Assembly: GCA_034509495.1 (NCBI GenBank)
Contig: CM067503.1
Location: 537,408 to 601,407 of the forward strand
From: Acestrorhynchus altus
Taxonomy: Eukaryota; Chordata; Actinopteri; Characiformes; Acestrorhynchidae
Direction of reading: 5' to 3'
Length of the DNA stretch: 64,000 bases
In this document: positions 11,641 through 23,362 of the stretch, piece by piece
How the letters are laid out: each line of letters opens with the position of its first letter
Numbering within the stretch: the first letter of the stretch is position 1
Made by a program: the position numbers and the translations under genes
Notes under the pieces: model-generated
The model's input: the letters and a program-made list of their open reading frames with translations, nothing else
What the model was told of the DNA's origin: nothing
The model's database searches: none

Positions 11641-12925
11641 GAGACCCTGACAGCATTGTGCAATACAGTTAATGTGCACTCAGTACTGAGAAGGGTACAT
11701 GCACGTAAAGTTGCTGGCCCAGATGGTGTTTCTGGACGTGTCCTCAGAGAGTGTGTTGGACAATTAGCCCTGGTCTTCACTGACATCTTCAACCTGTCAC
11801 TGGCCCGATGGAAGATATCCACCATCATACCAGTGCCAAAGCACTCATCTGCAACATGTCTCAACGACTTCCACCCAGTTGCACTCACCCCCATAGTGAT
11901 GAAGTGCTTTGAAAAACTGGTCCTCAGTCACCTAAAGGCAGAGCTACCACCATCTCTGGACCCCCACCAGTTTGCATACCGCGCAAACAGGTCGACCGAG
12001 GATACAATTTCCACTGCCCTTCACTCTGCCCTCACACACCTAGATGAAAGGAACAACTACATCCATATGTTGTTCATTAACATGAGCTCTGCCTTTAACA
12101 AAGTCATCCCGACTAGACTGGTTAACAAGCTCAGCAACCTGGGAATCTGCACCCCCATGTGTAACTGGGTCTTGGACTTCCTGTCAAACAGACCCCAGTC
12201 TGTGAGATTGGGCAGTCACACATCTGCCACTATTATTCTGAACACTGGTGTGGAGATACAGGAGCATCCGGGCCAGAACAAGTCGGCTCAGGTCTAGCTT
12301 TTCCTCCACAATCACTCTGCTGAACTCCACATTGCACTGACAACCTTTCACTCCACATTGAACTCCATATTGCACTGATAAGCTTTCACTCATACCGCAC
12401 ACAATGGACAATCACTCTGCTGAACTTCACACTTAACTGATAACACTCCCACTCATACAGCACACAATGGACTACCAGCACTGCCTTTCCCACTATACCT
12501 GCTTCATTCACCAATCAGAGCTGCTATTATTTATTATTATTTATTATTGTCATTACCATATCATTATATTATATTACTATATTACTATATTATTACTATT
12601 ACTGTTACAATACAGACAACTCATAACAGTTATTATTCAAAACAGTTTACATCACTAGTATGCTTATGTATATACCTACATATCCACTGTATGCATATTT
12701 GCACATATTGTACATATTTGCACAATTATAACTGTATTTATCATAATTTGATACTGTATATTCTGTAATCTCCTGCACTGTGCCTACTTATTGCACAATT
12801 GCAAACTTGCACAGTTTTTCTTGTTTGCACTATTTTGCACTTCTTGTAGATGCTAACTGCATTTAGTTGCTATGTACTTGTACTGAGCAATGGCAAAGTT
12901 GAATCTATCTATCTATCTATATTAA
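11641..12925 (+). mobile_element. Rex1/CR1-like LINE reverse transcriptase with 3' tail
   Basis: An open stretch 11602-12297 encodes RT blocks: ARKVAGPDGVSGRVLRE, LVFTDIFNLSLARWKIS, IIPVPKHS, LTPIVMKCFEKLVLSHL, DPHQFAYRANRSTEDTI and LFINMSSAFN. The LFIDFSSAFN-type core has D replaced by N. The frame is lost before the catalytic box, and a long AT-rich 3' part ends in GCAATGGCAAAGTTGAATC plus short TCTA repeats (12902-12921), typical of these elements' 3' ends. Confidence 0.8.
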
Positions 12926-14850
12926 TAAGTGATATTATTAATGACAGGGCGTTATTGTGAAGAAGAAATGATTCTTAATGACTTGCCTGGTTAAATGAAG
13001 ATTAAATCATACATGAATAAAATATTCATCCAAACATTAGAAAAGGATTCATAAGAGACAGTCACACATACCAGGTATTTGTTTCAGGAGATCCTAAGCT
13101 ACTTAAATTTAACTTCATTGGAAATGAAAAAATTAACAGAATTTGAATAGTTGTATGTTTTTTTGTTCATATTTTTTTCTTTTGGCTTGTAGGGAGTAAA
13201 AACACTTTATGTCTCAGAAATTGATCATCTGGAGTGTTATTGTGCTGAAAATGCAAGATGATTAGATTGAAAAGGATAATTACATGAATAAGTTGTGCAA
13301 AATATTATATAGTAGTCCAAATAAGGAAAAAACAAAAATGACATGTGCTTTATTATTTTATTTTTTATTTATGCATGACTATTGTCCCTTCTCTGGACTT
13401 TTATTCTGATATTTAAACCAAGTAGCCCCTCCCTTCCCATTTCCCCTGTTACCCAATATCTGGGTAAGTTACATCATTATCCCCGCCCCCTTTCTTTCTG
13501 ATCAGTCAGAGTCTGTATGCAGGTTGAGCATGGAATTCACTGGATGTTTTGTAAGAAATCTGCATGACAAGTCATGTTTGCAACATGAGCCAAGAATGAT
13601 AACTGGTCATCCACAACTATACCAAGAGTACTAGTGCTCATTTAGGGGAGGACAGAATCAGTTTATTCAGTGTTGGATATTTTTAACAGATAAACAAGGC
13701 TGGAGTTTCTTGGTAATGATAGAATAGGTTTGAACAAATTTATGAGAGTTTATAAAATTGGGTCACTGCCCCAGGGCTGCCCACCAATGACATGGCACCT
13801 CCAGCTAGCAAACCACCCTCAACCTGTTGTTGTTGCTCTCCAAGGTGCTGAACAGATGTTCTGGACAAGCAAACACTATAAAAATCCCAGCCAAACAAGT
13901 ATGAATAATCGATGAATCTGTTAATCCAGAAGGCTGCCAATCTGAGCCAACAGGGGAATCTACAGCACTACTGTCTGCACAGTGCCTCTCTGGCTCCCCA
14001 GTCATCTGCACCAGCACCAGCTACAAGGTCAACTGCCGCAATGCCAGGTTGTGAGATATCCACTCAGTTCAGTTCAGTAGCAGTGAGTTCTGTTGTGTTC
14101 AGTGTTGTGCTTGTGTAAAACTCTGATGAGGTTTTAGGTCAAATTGATACAGAAATATAGAAAAAATTATAGAGTTCACAAAAGTTCAAGCAGCACTGTA
14201 TATTCCTGACACTTTTCTCAACCCATTCAATACACAGGCCTTGTTTTATAACCATATACTGATATATGGTCCACTGGTTGCAGGTCCTCATTAATGTAAT
14301 GTGACAGAAATGAAGACCAAAAGTGATCTTGCATCATACAAAATTGCACCCACACCATGTGTGACAACAAACTGTTGAGGTTGGTGGTTGTCAAGTATCC
14401 TTTCTGTTTGGCTTCCCTGTCAGCCCTTTCATGTCATTGCTCTGTTTTGTTTATGGTTTTTTTTATCACATGTGTTTTGATCTTGTCTCCATCCGTTACC
14501 ATCTGCACTGATCTAGTAGATTTTTTTTGTTTCAATTGAGCTTCAAACCAACATATACAGTACAGTTCTCTGGCCTGTACTGCTCTTATCAAACAAGATC
14601 CAGTATAGGATGTTGAATGGATTGTTGCTTGCATCAAATTATAATCTATGATAACATGGGAGCATGACATGGCCATATTCACATTATGTGAAAAAAAAAA
14701 ATTTAAACAAGGAGATACAAGGCTTCTGCAGGACTGAGTTAGAGAGAGAACACATAGAATTTTCAGAGTAGAATTATTTTGCTGTTCATTATCTAACAGT
14801 GTGATTTGTTCCCAAATGCTGTGTATAAACAGTAGCCAGTATTAATTCTT
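12926..14850. other. Unassigned intergenic sequence
   Basis: About 1.9 kb with no recognisable gene or repeat. Short open stretches at 13740-14118 have no known motif and occur on both strands. Short T- and A-runs occur near 14455 and 14690. Confidence 0.4.
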
Positions 14851-14880
14851 TACATGGATCACCTGAAAGGTTTCTCTCAC

Positions 14881-15172
14881 AGTGCATTATTATTTCCGTC
14901 ATTGGTTAAAAAGTTCCTGACGTGTATCTCAGCTCCATTTATACCCTCTGAACAGTCTCTTCTGTTACTGATGATGATGGAGGCTATTGTGTACTCATCT
15001 AACATCCACCCTCCACCAGGGGTTTTGATGAAAATCAGTGACTGAGCAAAACCCATAGTACGAGTCTGGATCAGTATTTCCATCTATAACATTAGCGGCA
15101 TGACCATACCCTGAACATGGGTTGTTTGTCAAGTTTGACTGAATGGCTTTCCTTGGAGAGCAAGGTTCTTTC
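14881..15172 (-). pseudogene. F-type lectin exon 2 relic
   Basis: The minus strand keeps an acceptor (CATTCCAG, then the exon from 15172), the block NPCSGYGHAANVIDGNTD, then QNPWWRVDV. After a 1-base frameshift near 15000-15010 it continues LDEYTIASIIISNRRD, INGAEIHV and a donor GTGAGA at 14880. It is 292 bases against 298 in the intact genes. The fucose-contact histidine position is V and the last arginine is G. No other exon of this copy is visible, so it is a dead remnant of the same family. Confidence 0.85.
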
Positions 15173-15599
15173 CTGGAATGAACAAAATAGTCAATCACTA
15201 AATCATACAAAAATACAAAAGCATTGTTGAGACAATGTCCATGGATTTCCAAAACACCAATTCTGCAATCAACTCTATTTTTCCTTCTATTAAAGGAGGA
15301 AAGAATCATCTTATTATTATCTTGTTCACGGACGAGGTGGAACATGTCCACTTTGCTTTTCGTCCCCGCCACACTTCCCTGCCTTTAGAATACACATTTG
15401 GTGTATTCTAAATTGGAGGCAATGTCTAGTGGCTGGGCAAGCAAGGTATTGGCAGAAGGGAGGCAGCATCACCATGTTTTGCCAAGGCATGGGTCCCACA
15501 CCTTTCCAGATGGACTTTTGTGGTCACACACACTCTTTTGTGCCGTACCACTCTGTATCTTAGCTTGCACTGCTGTGGCTGGGAGTTAAATCATTTGAA
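15173..15599. other. Unassigned sequence upstream of the lectin relic
   Basis: Nothing recognisable. A short palindrome-like pair (AGAATACACATTTGGTGTAT) lies at 15387-15406. Confidence 0.3.
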
Positions 15600-16100
15600 C
15601 ATTTGAATTATTGAGTAACAGAAGACATTTGGCGCAAACCAAACACATCATTTGATCACAAGAACCCAATGCCAACTGTGAAGCATGGAGGATGAAGTGT
15701 CAGAGTTTGGGGCTGCATTGCTGCTGCAGGGCCCGGAGAGCTCTCCATCACAGAAACCACAATGATTTTTTCACTTTATCAGAGGGGCCTTGAGGAAAAT
15801 GTGAGATCATCTGTCCAAAAACTGAATCTGAAGCAGAAGTGCAACATGTAACATGACAATGGTCCACACATTCCAGTAAATCCACCAAGGGATGACTGAA
15901 AGGAAAGAAACAAAGAGTTCAAAAGTCAAAGCCCAGATCTTGAGATGCTGTTTGGTGATTTGAAATGGGCCATGCATGCAAGAAATATCACACACCTGAA
16001 AGAATTCTGCATGGATGAGTGGGAAAATCTGTCTTCCAGTGGATGGTATAGGAAACTTCTAAATGTCAGGAAAAGAATATTTGAATAATACAATTTGCAT
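15600..16100 (+). mobile_element. Tc1-like transposase relic
   Basis: Recognisable blocks out of frame with one another: a VKHGG-like stretch near 15670-15690, a GPGELSITET-like stretch near 15730, the sequence coding for ENVRSSVQKL near 15795-15820, and a KEFCMDEW-like stretch near 16000. It is the same family as 59060-59725. Terminal repeats are not seen. Confidence 0.7.
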
Positions 16101-16194
16101 GTTTTTTGCATCACATTTATCTATAGATTGTTTACAAAGAATACTGATAAGTCCCTATTTCATAATAAATAACTAAATGTATAATTGGGATAGT

Positions 16195-16450
16195 GAGTTC
16201 AATCCCCGATCCAATCACTGGCCTAGGTGTGTTTTGTGTATTCTACCCATGTCTCCACAGCTTTCTTCCCCCCTCCAAAAAATACACATGGAGGGAATTT
16301 GCTGTGCTACATTGTCCCCTAGATACGATTGTGTATGAGACTGTGTGTTAACCTGCAATTAATTGGTACTTTGCTCATGGGGTATTCCTGCCTTGATCCC
16401 AAGGCACCAGACCCACTGTGATCAGGAACTGAAAGATGAAAGGATGAATA
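16195..16450 (+). repeat. Degenerate interspersed fish repeat
   Basis: The succession TTCCTGCCTTGATCCC, GACCCACTGTGATCAGG, AACTGAAAGATGAAAGGATGAA resembles the tail of a common SINE-like fish repeat (GTGTTCCTGCCTTG ... CGACCCTGAACTGGAT). Assignment is by resemblance. Confidence 0.45.
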
Positions 16451-16504
16451 TTAATGGGACTTTTTCACATGACTGTATTTAAACACAATCACTGTGAAAC
16501 TTCT

Positions 16505-18020
16505 CCATCAGAGATGCAACTTGAAAGGAAGTTACAGAAGCTGTAAAGGATTATTTGGCTGAACAGAGAGATAGAGCTGGAAAGGATGTACGGTGGGTTA
16601 GGCTGATAAAGGTTAGAGAGGGAAATGTACTAGTGAGTGAACAGAGAGTGTTGAGTAGCTGGAAGGAGAACTTTGAAGAGCTAATGAATGAGGAAAATGA
16701 GAGAGAGAGGAGGACAATGGGGAGAGAGATAGTGGATCAGAAAGTGCAGAGAACTAGTAAGGTGGAACTGAGGGCAAGGATGAAGAATGGAATGGTACTT
16801 GGTCCAGATGACATACCTGTGGAGGGATGGAGATATTTAGGAGAGAAGGCAGTGGACTTTTTGACCAGGATGCTTAACAAAATCCTGGAGAGTGAGAGGA
16901 TGCCTGATGAGTGGAGAAGCAGTGTACTGGTCCCCATTTTTAAGAACAAGGGTGATGTGCAGAGCTGTAGTACCTACAAAGGTATAAAGTTGATGAGCCA
17001 CACCATGAAGGTATGGGAAAAAGTTGTTGAAGCAAGACTAAGGCAAGAGGTTCAGATCAGTGAGCAGCAGTTTGGTTTCATGTCCAGAAAGAGAATCACA
17101 GATGGAATTTTGCATTGAGAATGTTGGTAGAAAAGTACAGAGAAGGTCAGAAGGAACTATATTGTGTCTTTGTGGATCTAGAGAAGGTATATGATAGGGT
17201 GCCAAGAGTGGAAGTGAGACAGTGGTGACGTGTCAATTTGGAATGACAAATGGTTTCAAGGTGAAGGTAGGGTTACATCAGGGATCAACTTTGAGCCCCT
17301 TCTTGTTTGCAGTGGTGATGGACAGGTTGACAGATGAGGTCAGACAGGAGACTCTATGGACCATGATGTTTGCAGATGACATTGTAATCTGTGGTAAGAG
17401 TAGAGAGCAGGTGGAAGAGAATCTGGAGAGTTAGAGCTTTGCACTTGAGAGGAGAGGAATGAAGGTCAGTAGAGACAAGAAGGAATACACAGTGTGTGAA
17501 TGAGAGGGAGTTAGGTGGAAAGGTGAAGATGCAAGTAGTAGAGGCCGTTAAGGTGAATGACTTCAAATATCTTGGGTCAACCATCCAGAGCAATGGACAG
17601 TGCAAAAAAGAGGTGAAGAAGAGGGTGCAGGCAGGATGGAGTGGGTGGAGACGGGTGTCAGGGCTGACGTGTGACAGAAGGAGAGCAGCAACAGTGAAAG
17701 GGAAGGTTTATAAGACAGTAGTGAGACCTGCTATGATTGGTTGATTGGTTTGGAGACTGTGGCACTGTCTGAAAGACAGGAGGCTGAGCTGGAGGTAGCA
17801 GAGATGAAGATGCTGAGATTTTCATTGGGACTGACGAGGATGGACAAGATCAGATTAGAGGGACAGTGAAGGTGGAGCAGTTTGGAGATAAAGCCAGAGA
17901 GGCCAAGTTGAGATGGTTTGGACAAGTGATGAGGAGAAATAGTGCATATATTGCACAAAGAATGTTGGAGCTGCCGGGCAGAAGGAGAAGATGAAAACCT
18001 CAGAGAAGGTCACAATGGTT
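16505..18020 (+). mobile_element. RTE-clade LINE reverse transcriptase, decayed
   Basis: The open stretch 16555-17118 reads VRWVRLIKVREGNVL, ..LGPDDIPVEGW.., ESERMPDEWRSSVLVPIFKN and KGDVQSCSTYKGIKLM, a typical RTE fingers/palm. A stop and frameshift follow at 17118, and about 100 bases of palm appear deleted near 17215. The frame 17222-17434 then carries VGLHQGSTLSPFLFAVVMD and the catalytic MMFADDIVI box. C-terminal blocks (FKYLGSTIQSNGQ, KTVVRPAM, AEMKMLRF-like) continue to about 18015. Inactive. Confidence 0.85.
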
Positions 18021-18146
18021 AAGGACCATCTGATGAACTTCTAACAGCAAAATGCTGACATATAGTTCCTCTTTCCATGAGGAGTCAGTAATTGATAAGG
18101 TCCAGTATCTTATCTGCTTATACAATAATTTCTTATCGCTCTACAC
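18021..18146 (+). repeat. Unnamed repeat family X, copy 1
   Basis: This copy holds a CAAAATGCTGACATATAG block, TTCCTCTTTCCATGA, TGATAAGG and CTTATC..CTCTACAC in order. The same succession recurs at 18915-19035, 60100-60235 and 63106-63225. I do not recognise the family. Confidence 0.6.
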
Positions 18147-18147
18147 C

Positions 18148-18900
18148 AGGGGTCGGCAACCTTTAACCCCAAAAGAGCCATTTGGAGCATCTAGAACATC
18201 TAGAATGACAATAACACTGTATATATTGCTCTTTCTTTACGCTTTGTATAAACAACTGAAGCATGTTGCTTATGAAATCATTATGAAGTGCTAGAGAGAA
18301 AATTACATTTATTTATGTAATGAACATATTTTGAATTCTTGAAAAAATAATAACAAAAAAGCAACACACTGAGTTGAAGGTATGAGCATCATCCTTATAT
18401 CACCTTTGGGCTTTCAGAGTGTGCAGCAGAGTCTGGACCTGAATTTAGTAAATACACTGAGAAAAAGCACTCTGTCACTAAACAATGAGAAATAAATATT
18501 TGTTAATATCTGCATAAATATTTCTTTGAGCTGGTTAATGGACTTCTGTTCCTGAACTGTGCACAGCATCTGCAGATACAAAGTCACTTTGACCTTTACA
18601 GACCTGTAAGCTGAGTCTGTGAGCAGGGTTTGTTTTTAATGCAGTTCATGGTGGAGAACAGCTGCTCACATACAGATGTGGATCTGAAGATCGACAGGAC
18701 ATTTTTCTTCATGTTTATGTAGGTGTCAGGTTTTCAGTGTCATTCCATTTGTGATTCTGAACAAGGGTGGCTTCTGACGGATCTTCAAGATCCTCTGTCA
18801 AGCATTTCAATTCGGACACCCACATGTCTTTGTCAGCTATGTCAGTCAGATCCAGATCCAGATTCATAAATATCGACTATAAATATGTCAGTTGTGTTTC
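18148..18900. mobile_element. hAT-like element, probably non-autonomous
   Basis: It starts with CCAGGGGTCGGCAACCTTTA, a terminal sequence typical of hAT transposons, followed by AGAGCCATTTGGA. No transposase frame is present and the other end is not clear. It lies between two copies of repeat X. Confidence 0.5.
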
Positions 18901-18914
18901 TTAATAGTGAGTGA

Positions 18915-19035
18915 CCCTCTGCTGAACTATCAGCAAAATGCTGACATGCAATTTATTTCCTCGTTCAATGAAGTCAGTCTCTGATAAGGCTCTGCATCTT
19001 CCCTGCTGACACATTAATCTCTTATCACTCTACAC
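18915..19035 (+). repeat. Unnamed repeat family X, copy 2
   Basis: CAAAATGCTGACATGCAATT, TTCAATGAAGTCAGTCTCTG, ATAAGG and CTTATCACTCTACAC are in the same order as in copy 1, about 890 bases upstream. Confidence 0.6.
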
Positions 19036-19799
19036 ACTTCCTTTAGATAATAATTCATGAGGCTTTGCCCTCTTTGCCCATCTTTTCAACCTCACTATCT
19101 TAAAAGAGGTCCAAAAGTTCTGATTGTTAGCCATCCATTAATTAATGGATTCCATATTGATCTTCCACCATCTCAGAATATGCGGCAAATGTTTAGTACA
19201 TTTCTTTTGTAACTGAAATGAAAGGCAAATAATCAAACATGCAAATAAGACTGAGAACCATTTTTGTTGCATGTTTTCATATTTTAACAAACTAGATAGA
19301 ACAGGATTAGTTGTGAAATGTTAAAACTACTGATTTCTGCCCATAGAACCAACCAAAAAAGGAAAGTTTTGAAGTACTGAACTTGAGAACTGCATTTTGC
19401 AGGCAGTTACATGCTGTTTTCTAGGCTCTATATCTCAGGATCATAGTAACATACAGACATGATACATATATCATAAACAACCTACATGCAGACTCTGGCT
19501 GATCAGCGAGAGGGGGCAGTGCTGACGACAAACTACAGACTTATCCTATCTAACCATGGGATCATCATTGTGTGATGAATTATCAGTGAGTAATTCAATG
19601 CAGAAAACAGCTAAAATTCACTTAAATCTGAATTAAATCCCAGTTTAAATAACAAAGGAGCTTCCAGTGCATGTTCCAGTGCACAGTTTTCTCTGTCTTT
19701 GCTAACAGTGTTTTCTGAATTTTAGAATAAAAGTTATGAGAAGGGATAATAATGATACATAGAAAAATAATGAAGTATAAAATGAATGAAAGTAGAAAA
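19036..19799. other. Unassigned AT-rich sequence
   Basis: No gene or known repeat is seen. Confidence 0.35.
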
Positions 19800-20015
19800 G
19801 GAACCATTGACCATTGCCATCATGTACAGAGGTGCTGATGGGACACCAGTGGAGAGTCTGCATTGAGCAGATGTGGCAGCCTGCCATGTTAAGGTAAGAA
19901 CACTCTTCCAGGTATGATTTAAACCATTGCAATGCAGAACCGGTGATTCCAAGGCTACTGAGGACTGACAGGAGGATCTTGTGGTATACTGGGTCAAAGG
20001 CTGAAAAGTACCATA
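19800..20015 (-). mobile_element. L2-type LINE RT fragment
   Basis: The minus strand encodes FDPVYHKILLSVLSSLGITG, then ALQWFKSYLEE and a degraded C.STGVP-like end, the RT palm of an L2 element. It sits in the lectin relic that follows to its right. Confidence 0.75.
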
Positions 20016-20019
20016 GACC

Positions 20020-20610
20020 TTCTAGAAAACTATGGCCCCGGGGGCACCAACCCTGCTCATAATCCACCCCACCTGCTCCAATTCCTGCCTTCAGAATTTC
20101 CTTGGCTGAATGGGGTGTGTTAGCTATGGGTTGAAGTTGAAACCTCCAGGAAGCGCCTGCTTGTTCACCTAATTGGTTCATGTTGCTTGCTTGTTTAATT
20201 GATTTTTCTAGCCTGCATTATTAGTTAGGTTTGGTTGTGTTTTATAAACTTTGACTTTGGTTTCACATGTTTTCTTTTGTAAATACAGCTAGCTAAATAA
20301 GCATCAGCAATGTTTGCTCAGAAACTGAAAAAACTAATAAATAAATAATTAAGCAGGAGATAAGCAGGGACTAAAATCTGTAACTCTGACAGAGTAGAAG
20401 GTAGAAGTTTCTAATGTTTCCACATTGCCAGTAACTAAGAAATCAGGAATATGGATTTGAAGGTATGCCAAGCTACCCTGGACAGACAACCACTCTTTAA
20501 AGTGGTTAAATATGATAAATTACATTTTTATCAAGTGGAGTTGGGGAGCTGTAGAACTTTGCCCATAGAGAGTGAGGAGATGGTTATCTCCAAGGATAAC
20601 AAGGTTAACA
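20020..20610 (-). pseudogene. F-type lectin relic: intron 3 and exon 3 remnant
   Basis: Bases 20533-20610 align with exon 3 of lectin A (GTGGAGTTGG .. GTAGA.. AGAGAGT.AG.AGA.GGTTATCTCC) but are too degraded to code. To the left, in the same order as intron 3 of lectin A, come ATGGATTTGAAGGTATGCCA (20451-20470), TTCTAATGTTTCCACATTGC (20410), a GCATCAGCAATG block near 20300, the TTTTTCTAGCCTGCATTA block (20201) and a GACCTTCTAGAAAA block (20026). This colinearity identifies a dead minus-strand lectin paralogue. Confidence 0.75.
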
Positions 20611-21299
20611 AAACAAAACAATCTACAGAGTTTGGAGACTGTGATGTAGACCATTCACTCTTCACTCATTCTCACACTTTACACCCTCCTCTTAACAGCT
20701 CTCAATCTCCCATCAGAACCCGTGAGAGTTCGACAAGCATTCTCTGCTCTTGCTGCTGGCCAATCCAGCAGACCATAAATTGGTGAACTGAGACATTCAA
20801 AAAAGTACAATTCTTGTTACAGGTCTAAAAAAATACTAGGATAGAAATAATAAGACGAACTTTGTCAATATGAGATAATTGTATCCAAGCAAAGCAGCCC
20901 TGCTTTTTTAAAAACAGTCCTGTATTATGCTCTTCCTGATATGGACTGGTATAGCTTGTACTCCCCGGAGATGTTTATTACATTCAAGGTCATCATGTTA
21001 GCAGGCCTCACCATAGTCTTTTGTTAAACAAGGCTCATGGACTTTTCCATGCTCCAGAGATACCAAACTAAGTGTACGTTTACTTAATTTGTGCCTTGTG
21101 TATACCTGCTTAATGTGTGTGCTGTTCTGCACCTCTCTTTAGGTATTTTCCATCTAGTCTGCCCCATCAGGTAAATGGATTTGGTCAGTCTGGTCTGTGT
21201 TTCTAGGTGTTTTCTAGCTAAGTTAAACATTGAAGTTCTCCTTTTTGAGCATGTTGAATCAATTATATGTATATATTTAAATCAGTGTTAGAGTTATAT
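20611..21299. other. Unassigned sequence
   Basis: A weak match to the CCCTCTTAACAG block of the zinc-finger leader repeat lies near 20680-20720. Nothing else is recognised. Confidence 0.35.
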
Positions 21300-21720
21300 T
21301 TTTATTCCCACACCAGCTAGCAGCATTAGTGAGTCTAGAAGCAGTTCAGTCTGGAAATGGTTGATGTGTGGTATCTGGGGCACACAGGGATCAGCAGCTG
21401 CTCTACTGCATCCTCCAGGACAAGTGGAAGGGCTAGTGAGTTTGGAACCAGTTGATGGGTGGCCAGAATTCTGGGACAATCAGGGGCACTGCAGGGACCA
21501 GCAGCTGCTCCACTGCATCATGCAGGACAAGTTGTGGTGCTGGTGCTTGATATGTGGCATCTGGGGCACACAGGGGCACTAGAGGAACCAGAAGCTGCTC
21601 TACTGCATCCTTCAGCACAGGTGGCAGTGCTGAGTCTAGAAGCAGTTGATCTTTGGCCTCTGGGGTATACAGAGGAACTGCAGGGACCAGTTTTTGATCC
21701 ACCAAGCCCTTACGGCAGAG
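21300..21720. repeat. Degenerate minisatellite, unit about 90-100 bp
   Basis: Successive units start near 21360, 21448, 21547 and 21646. Each holds GTTGAT..TGG, then CTGGGGCACACAGGGGCACT (or a variant), CAGCTGCTC.ACTGCATC and AGGACAAG or a variant. The minus strand stays open over much of it because the unit lacks stops; no protein family is recognised. Confidence 0.6.
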
Positions 21721-21756
21721 TGGCAGCACCGGTGAGGCAGGATGGGCCTCTAAGCT

Positions 21757-21825
21757 CATTTACATTTAAGGCATTTGGCAGATGCCCTTATCCAGAGCAA
21801 CTTACATAAGCACTTTGCTCATCAC
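21757..21825 (-). mobile_element. L2 LINE 3' tail fragment
   Basis: ACATTTAAGGCATTTGGCAG then ATGCCCTTATCCAGAGCAAC matches the tail of the other L2 copies. Only the last 70 bases are present. Confidence 0.75.
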
Positions 21826-22360
21826 AGTTAATAATGCTTATTTCTTTTTGCAAGTGCCCAGCAGTCTTAATTACAAAAGATTAGGTTACGCCTCAAAAGT
21901 AGGCCCAGCTAGTAAATAAACACAGGCAAGTTATCAACCATAAGTTAACTCATTATTTCAGATTAAAGTTCATCTAACAATGATGTATCTGGCTAGTCAG
22001 CTGTGATAATTATATACTATTAATTCCATTGATTATAGCAGGAATGGGTCCCCATTTACCCTCAATTAAGGACCTTAATGATTTTTTGAATTGCAGACTG
22101 GTGCAGAACGTACTACTTTGCAAAAGTACCTCATTTTACCTGGATTGTTTATTACAGGAAACATACATTGATCAAACAGTTTATACTGATCATCCACTAG
22201 TCCTTTTATCAATGCTGCCCACAGCTGCATAATTTCTCCTTGGTGGACTATTCTCAGTTCAGCAGTGACACTGAGGGGTTTAAACATTCCAGAAGCACAG
22301 GTGCGGAATGTGTTCTGATCCACTTGTACAAGGCAAAAAAAATTACGTAAGAATCCATAC

Positions 22361-22895
22361 AGGATGAGACAAACCAAGAACAAGTACATGCAGATAATTT
22401 AGCAACCACAGGCTAAAATGTCAATCAATCAAAGTTTATTTTTACAACAATGGTGTTGTCACAAAGGGCCTTTACAGAAATTTGTGTCTAAGCCTCAATT
22501 GAGCAAGCCAGCAGGCAACAGTTGCAAGGAAACACTCTGTCAGAGTAGGTGGAAGAAACCTTAACAGGAACCAAGGCGCTGGTCAACACCAAACAGCATG
22601 GACACAAGGCATAAAAAAGCTGTATAACAAAAAAATGTCAAAAGCTTTCCATCTTCATTCAGTTTAATTTTTAACATCTTCATATCAAACATAATATTTT
22701 TAAAGTCAGTTTACATTGACTTAACAGGCTAGTCTGTTAGTTTTGAATAATGAGACAAACCAAGAAAAAGTAAATGCAAATCAATTAGCAACCATAGGCT
22801 AAAATATCAAAAGCTTTCCATCTTCAATTTTTTATATCTTCATCTAATATCATATCTTTAATGCCAGCTTACATTGACTTTACAGGCTATTTATC
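22361..22895. repeat. Tandem duplication of a ~150-180 bp segment
   Basis: Copy 1 (22361-22423 plus 22632-22750) and copy 2 (22751-22895) share ATGAGACAAACCAAGAA, TTAGCAACCA.AGGCTAAAAT, CAAAAGCTTTCCATCTTCA and TTTACATTGACTT.ACAGGCT in the same order. Copy 1 is split by a SINE-like insertion. Confidence 0.8.
22424..22631 (-). mobile_element. SINE-like element with 9-bp target duplication
   Basis: On the minus strand it carries GGTTTCTTCC, a GTTTCCTTGCAACTG block and GTGACAACACCATTGTTGT, ending in TTGATTGATTGA. It is flanked by direct repeats AAAATGTCA at 22415-22423 and 22632-22640. The neighbouring duplicate at 22790-22820 shows the empty site. Confidence 0.85.
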
Positions 22896-23362
22896 AATAA
22901 TTACCTTTCTTTCAGATCACAGCAGCTAACATTACTGAAATTTTCAACAATAGATACAAGAATCATCATATTACATTCATTATATTGATTTCAAAAGGTA
23001 TAGCAATGGTGCCACACTTGATTTTGAGCAAGTAATATGATCTTATAAATGGAACTCTAATGAGAAACCAATGCAGAATGTACTACTTTGGAAAGTTAAC
23101 TGAGAAAGTACCTAACTTCCCTTATTGAGTGTAGACAAAACTGTTCATTATCAGAGATCATATATTTCACCCTATATACACATTCCAGAAATATTACATA
23201 TTACAACATTAATTTCTATTCTACAACCAGTTAGCCCATGTTTTGAGCTGGGTATATTTACACCCAGAAAGGTGCATTAGTGTTTTAAAGCCCATCCCAA
23301 TCACTGCTTGTTCCACTTGTGTATCTTCTATATTATGAGAATTCCTGAAGTTCTTCCCAGTC
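22896..23362. other. Sequence downstream of the zinc-finger gene
   Basis: This includes the presumed 3' untranslated region of the zinc-finger gene (minus strand). No clear AATAAA is seen close to the stop codon. Otherwise unassigned. Confidence 0.35.

Noticed and set aside
11602..12297. 231-codon frame as a host gene
   Set aside because: It is a LINE reverse transcriptase with typical fingers/palm blocks, truncated before the catalytic box.
16555..17118. 187-codon frame as a host gene
   Set aside because: It is the RTE reverse transcriptase N-terminal part; it is interrupted right after and continues as a recognisable RT in other frames.
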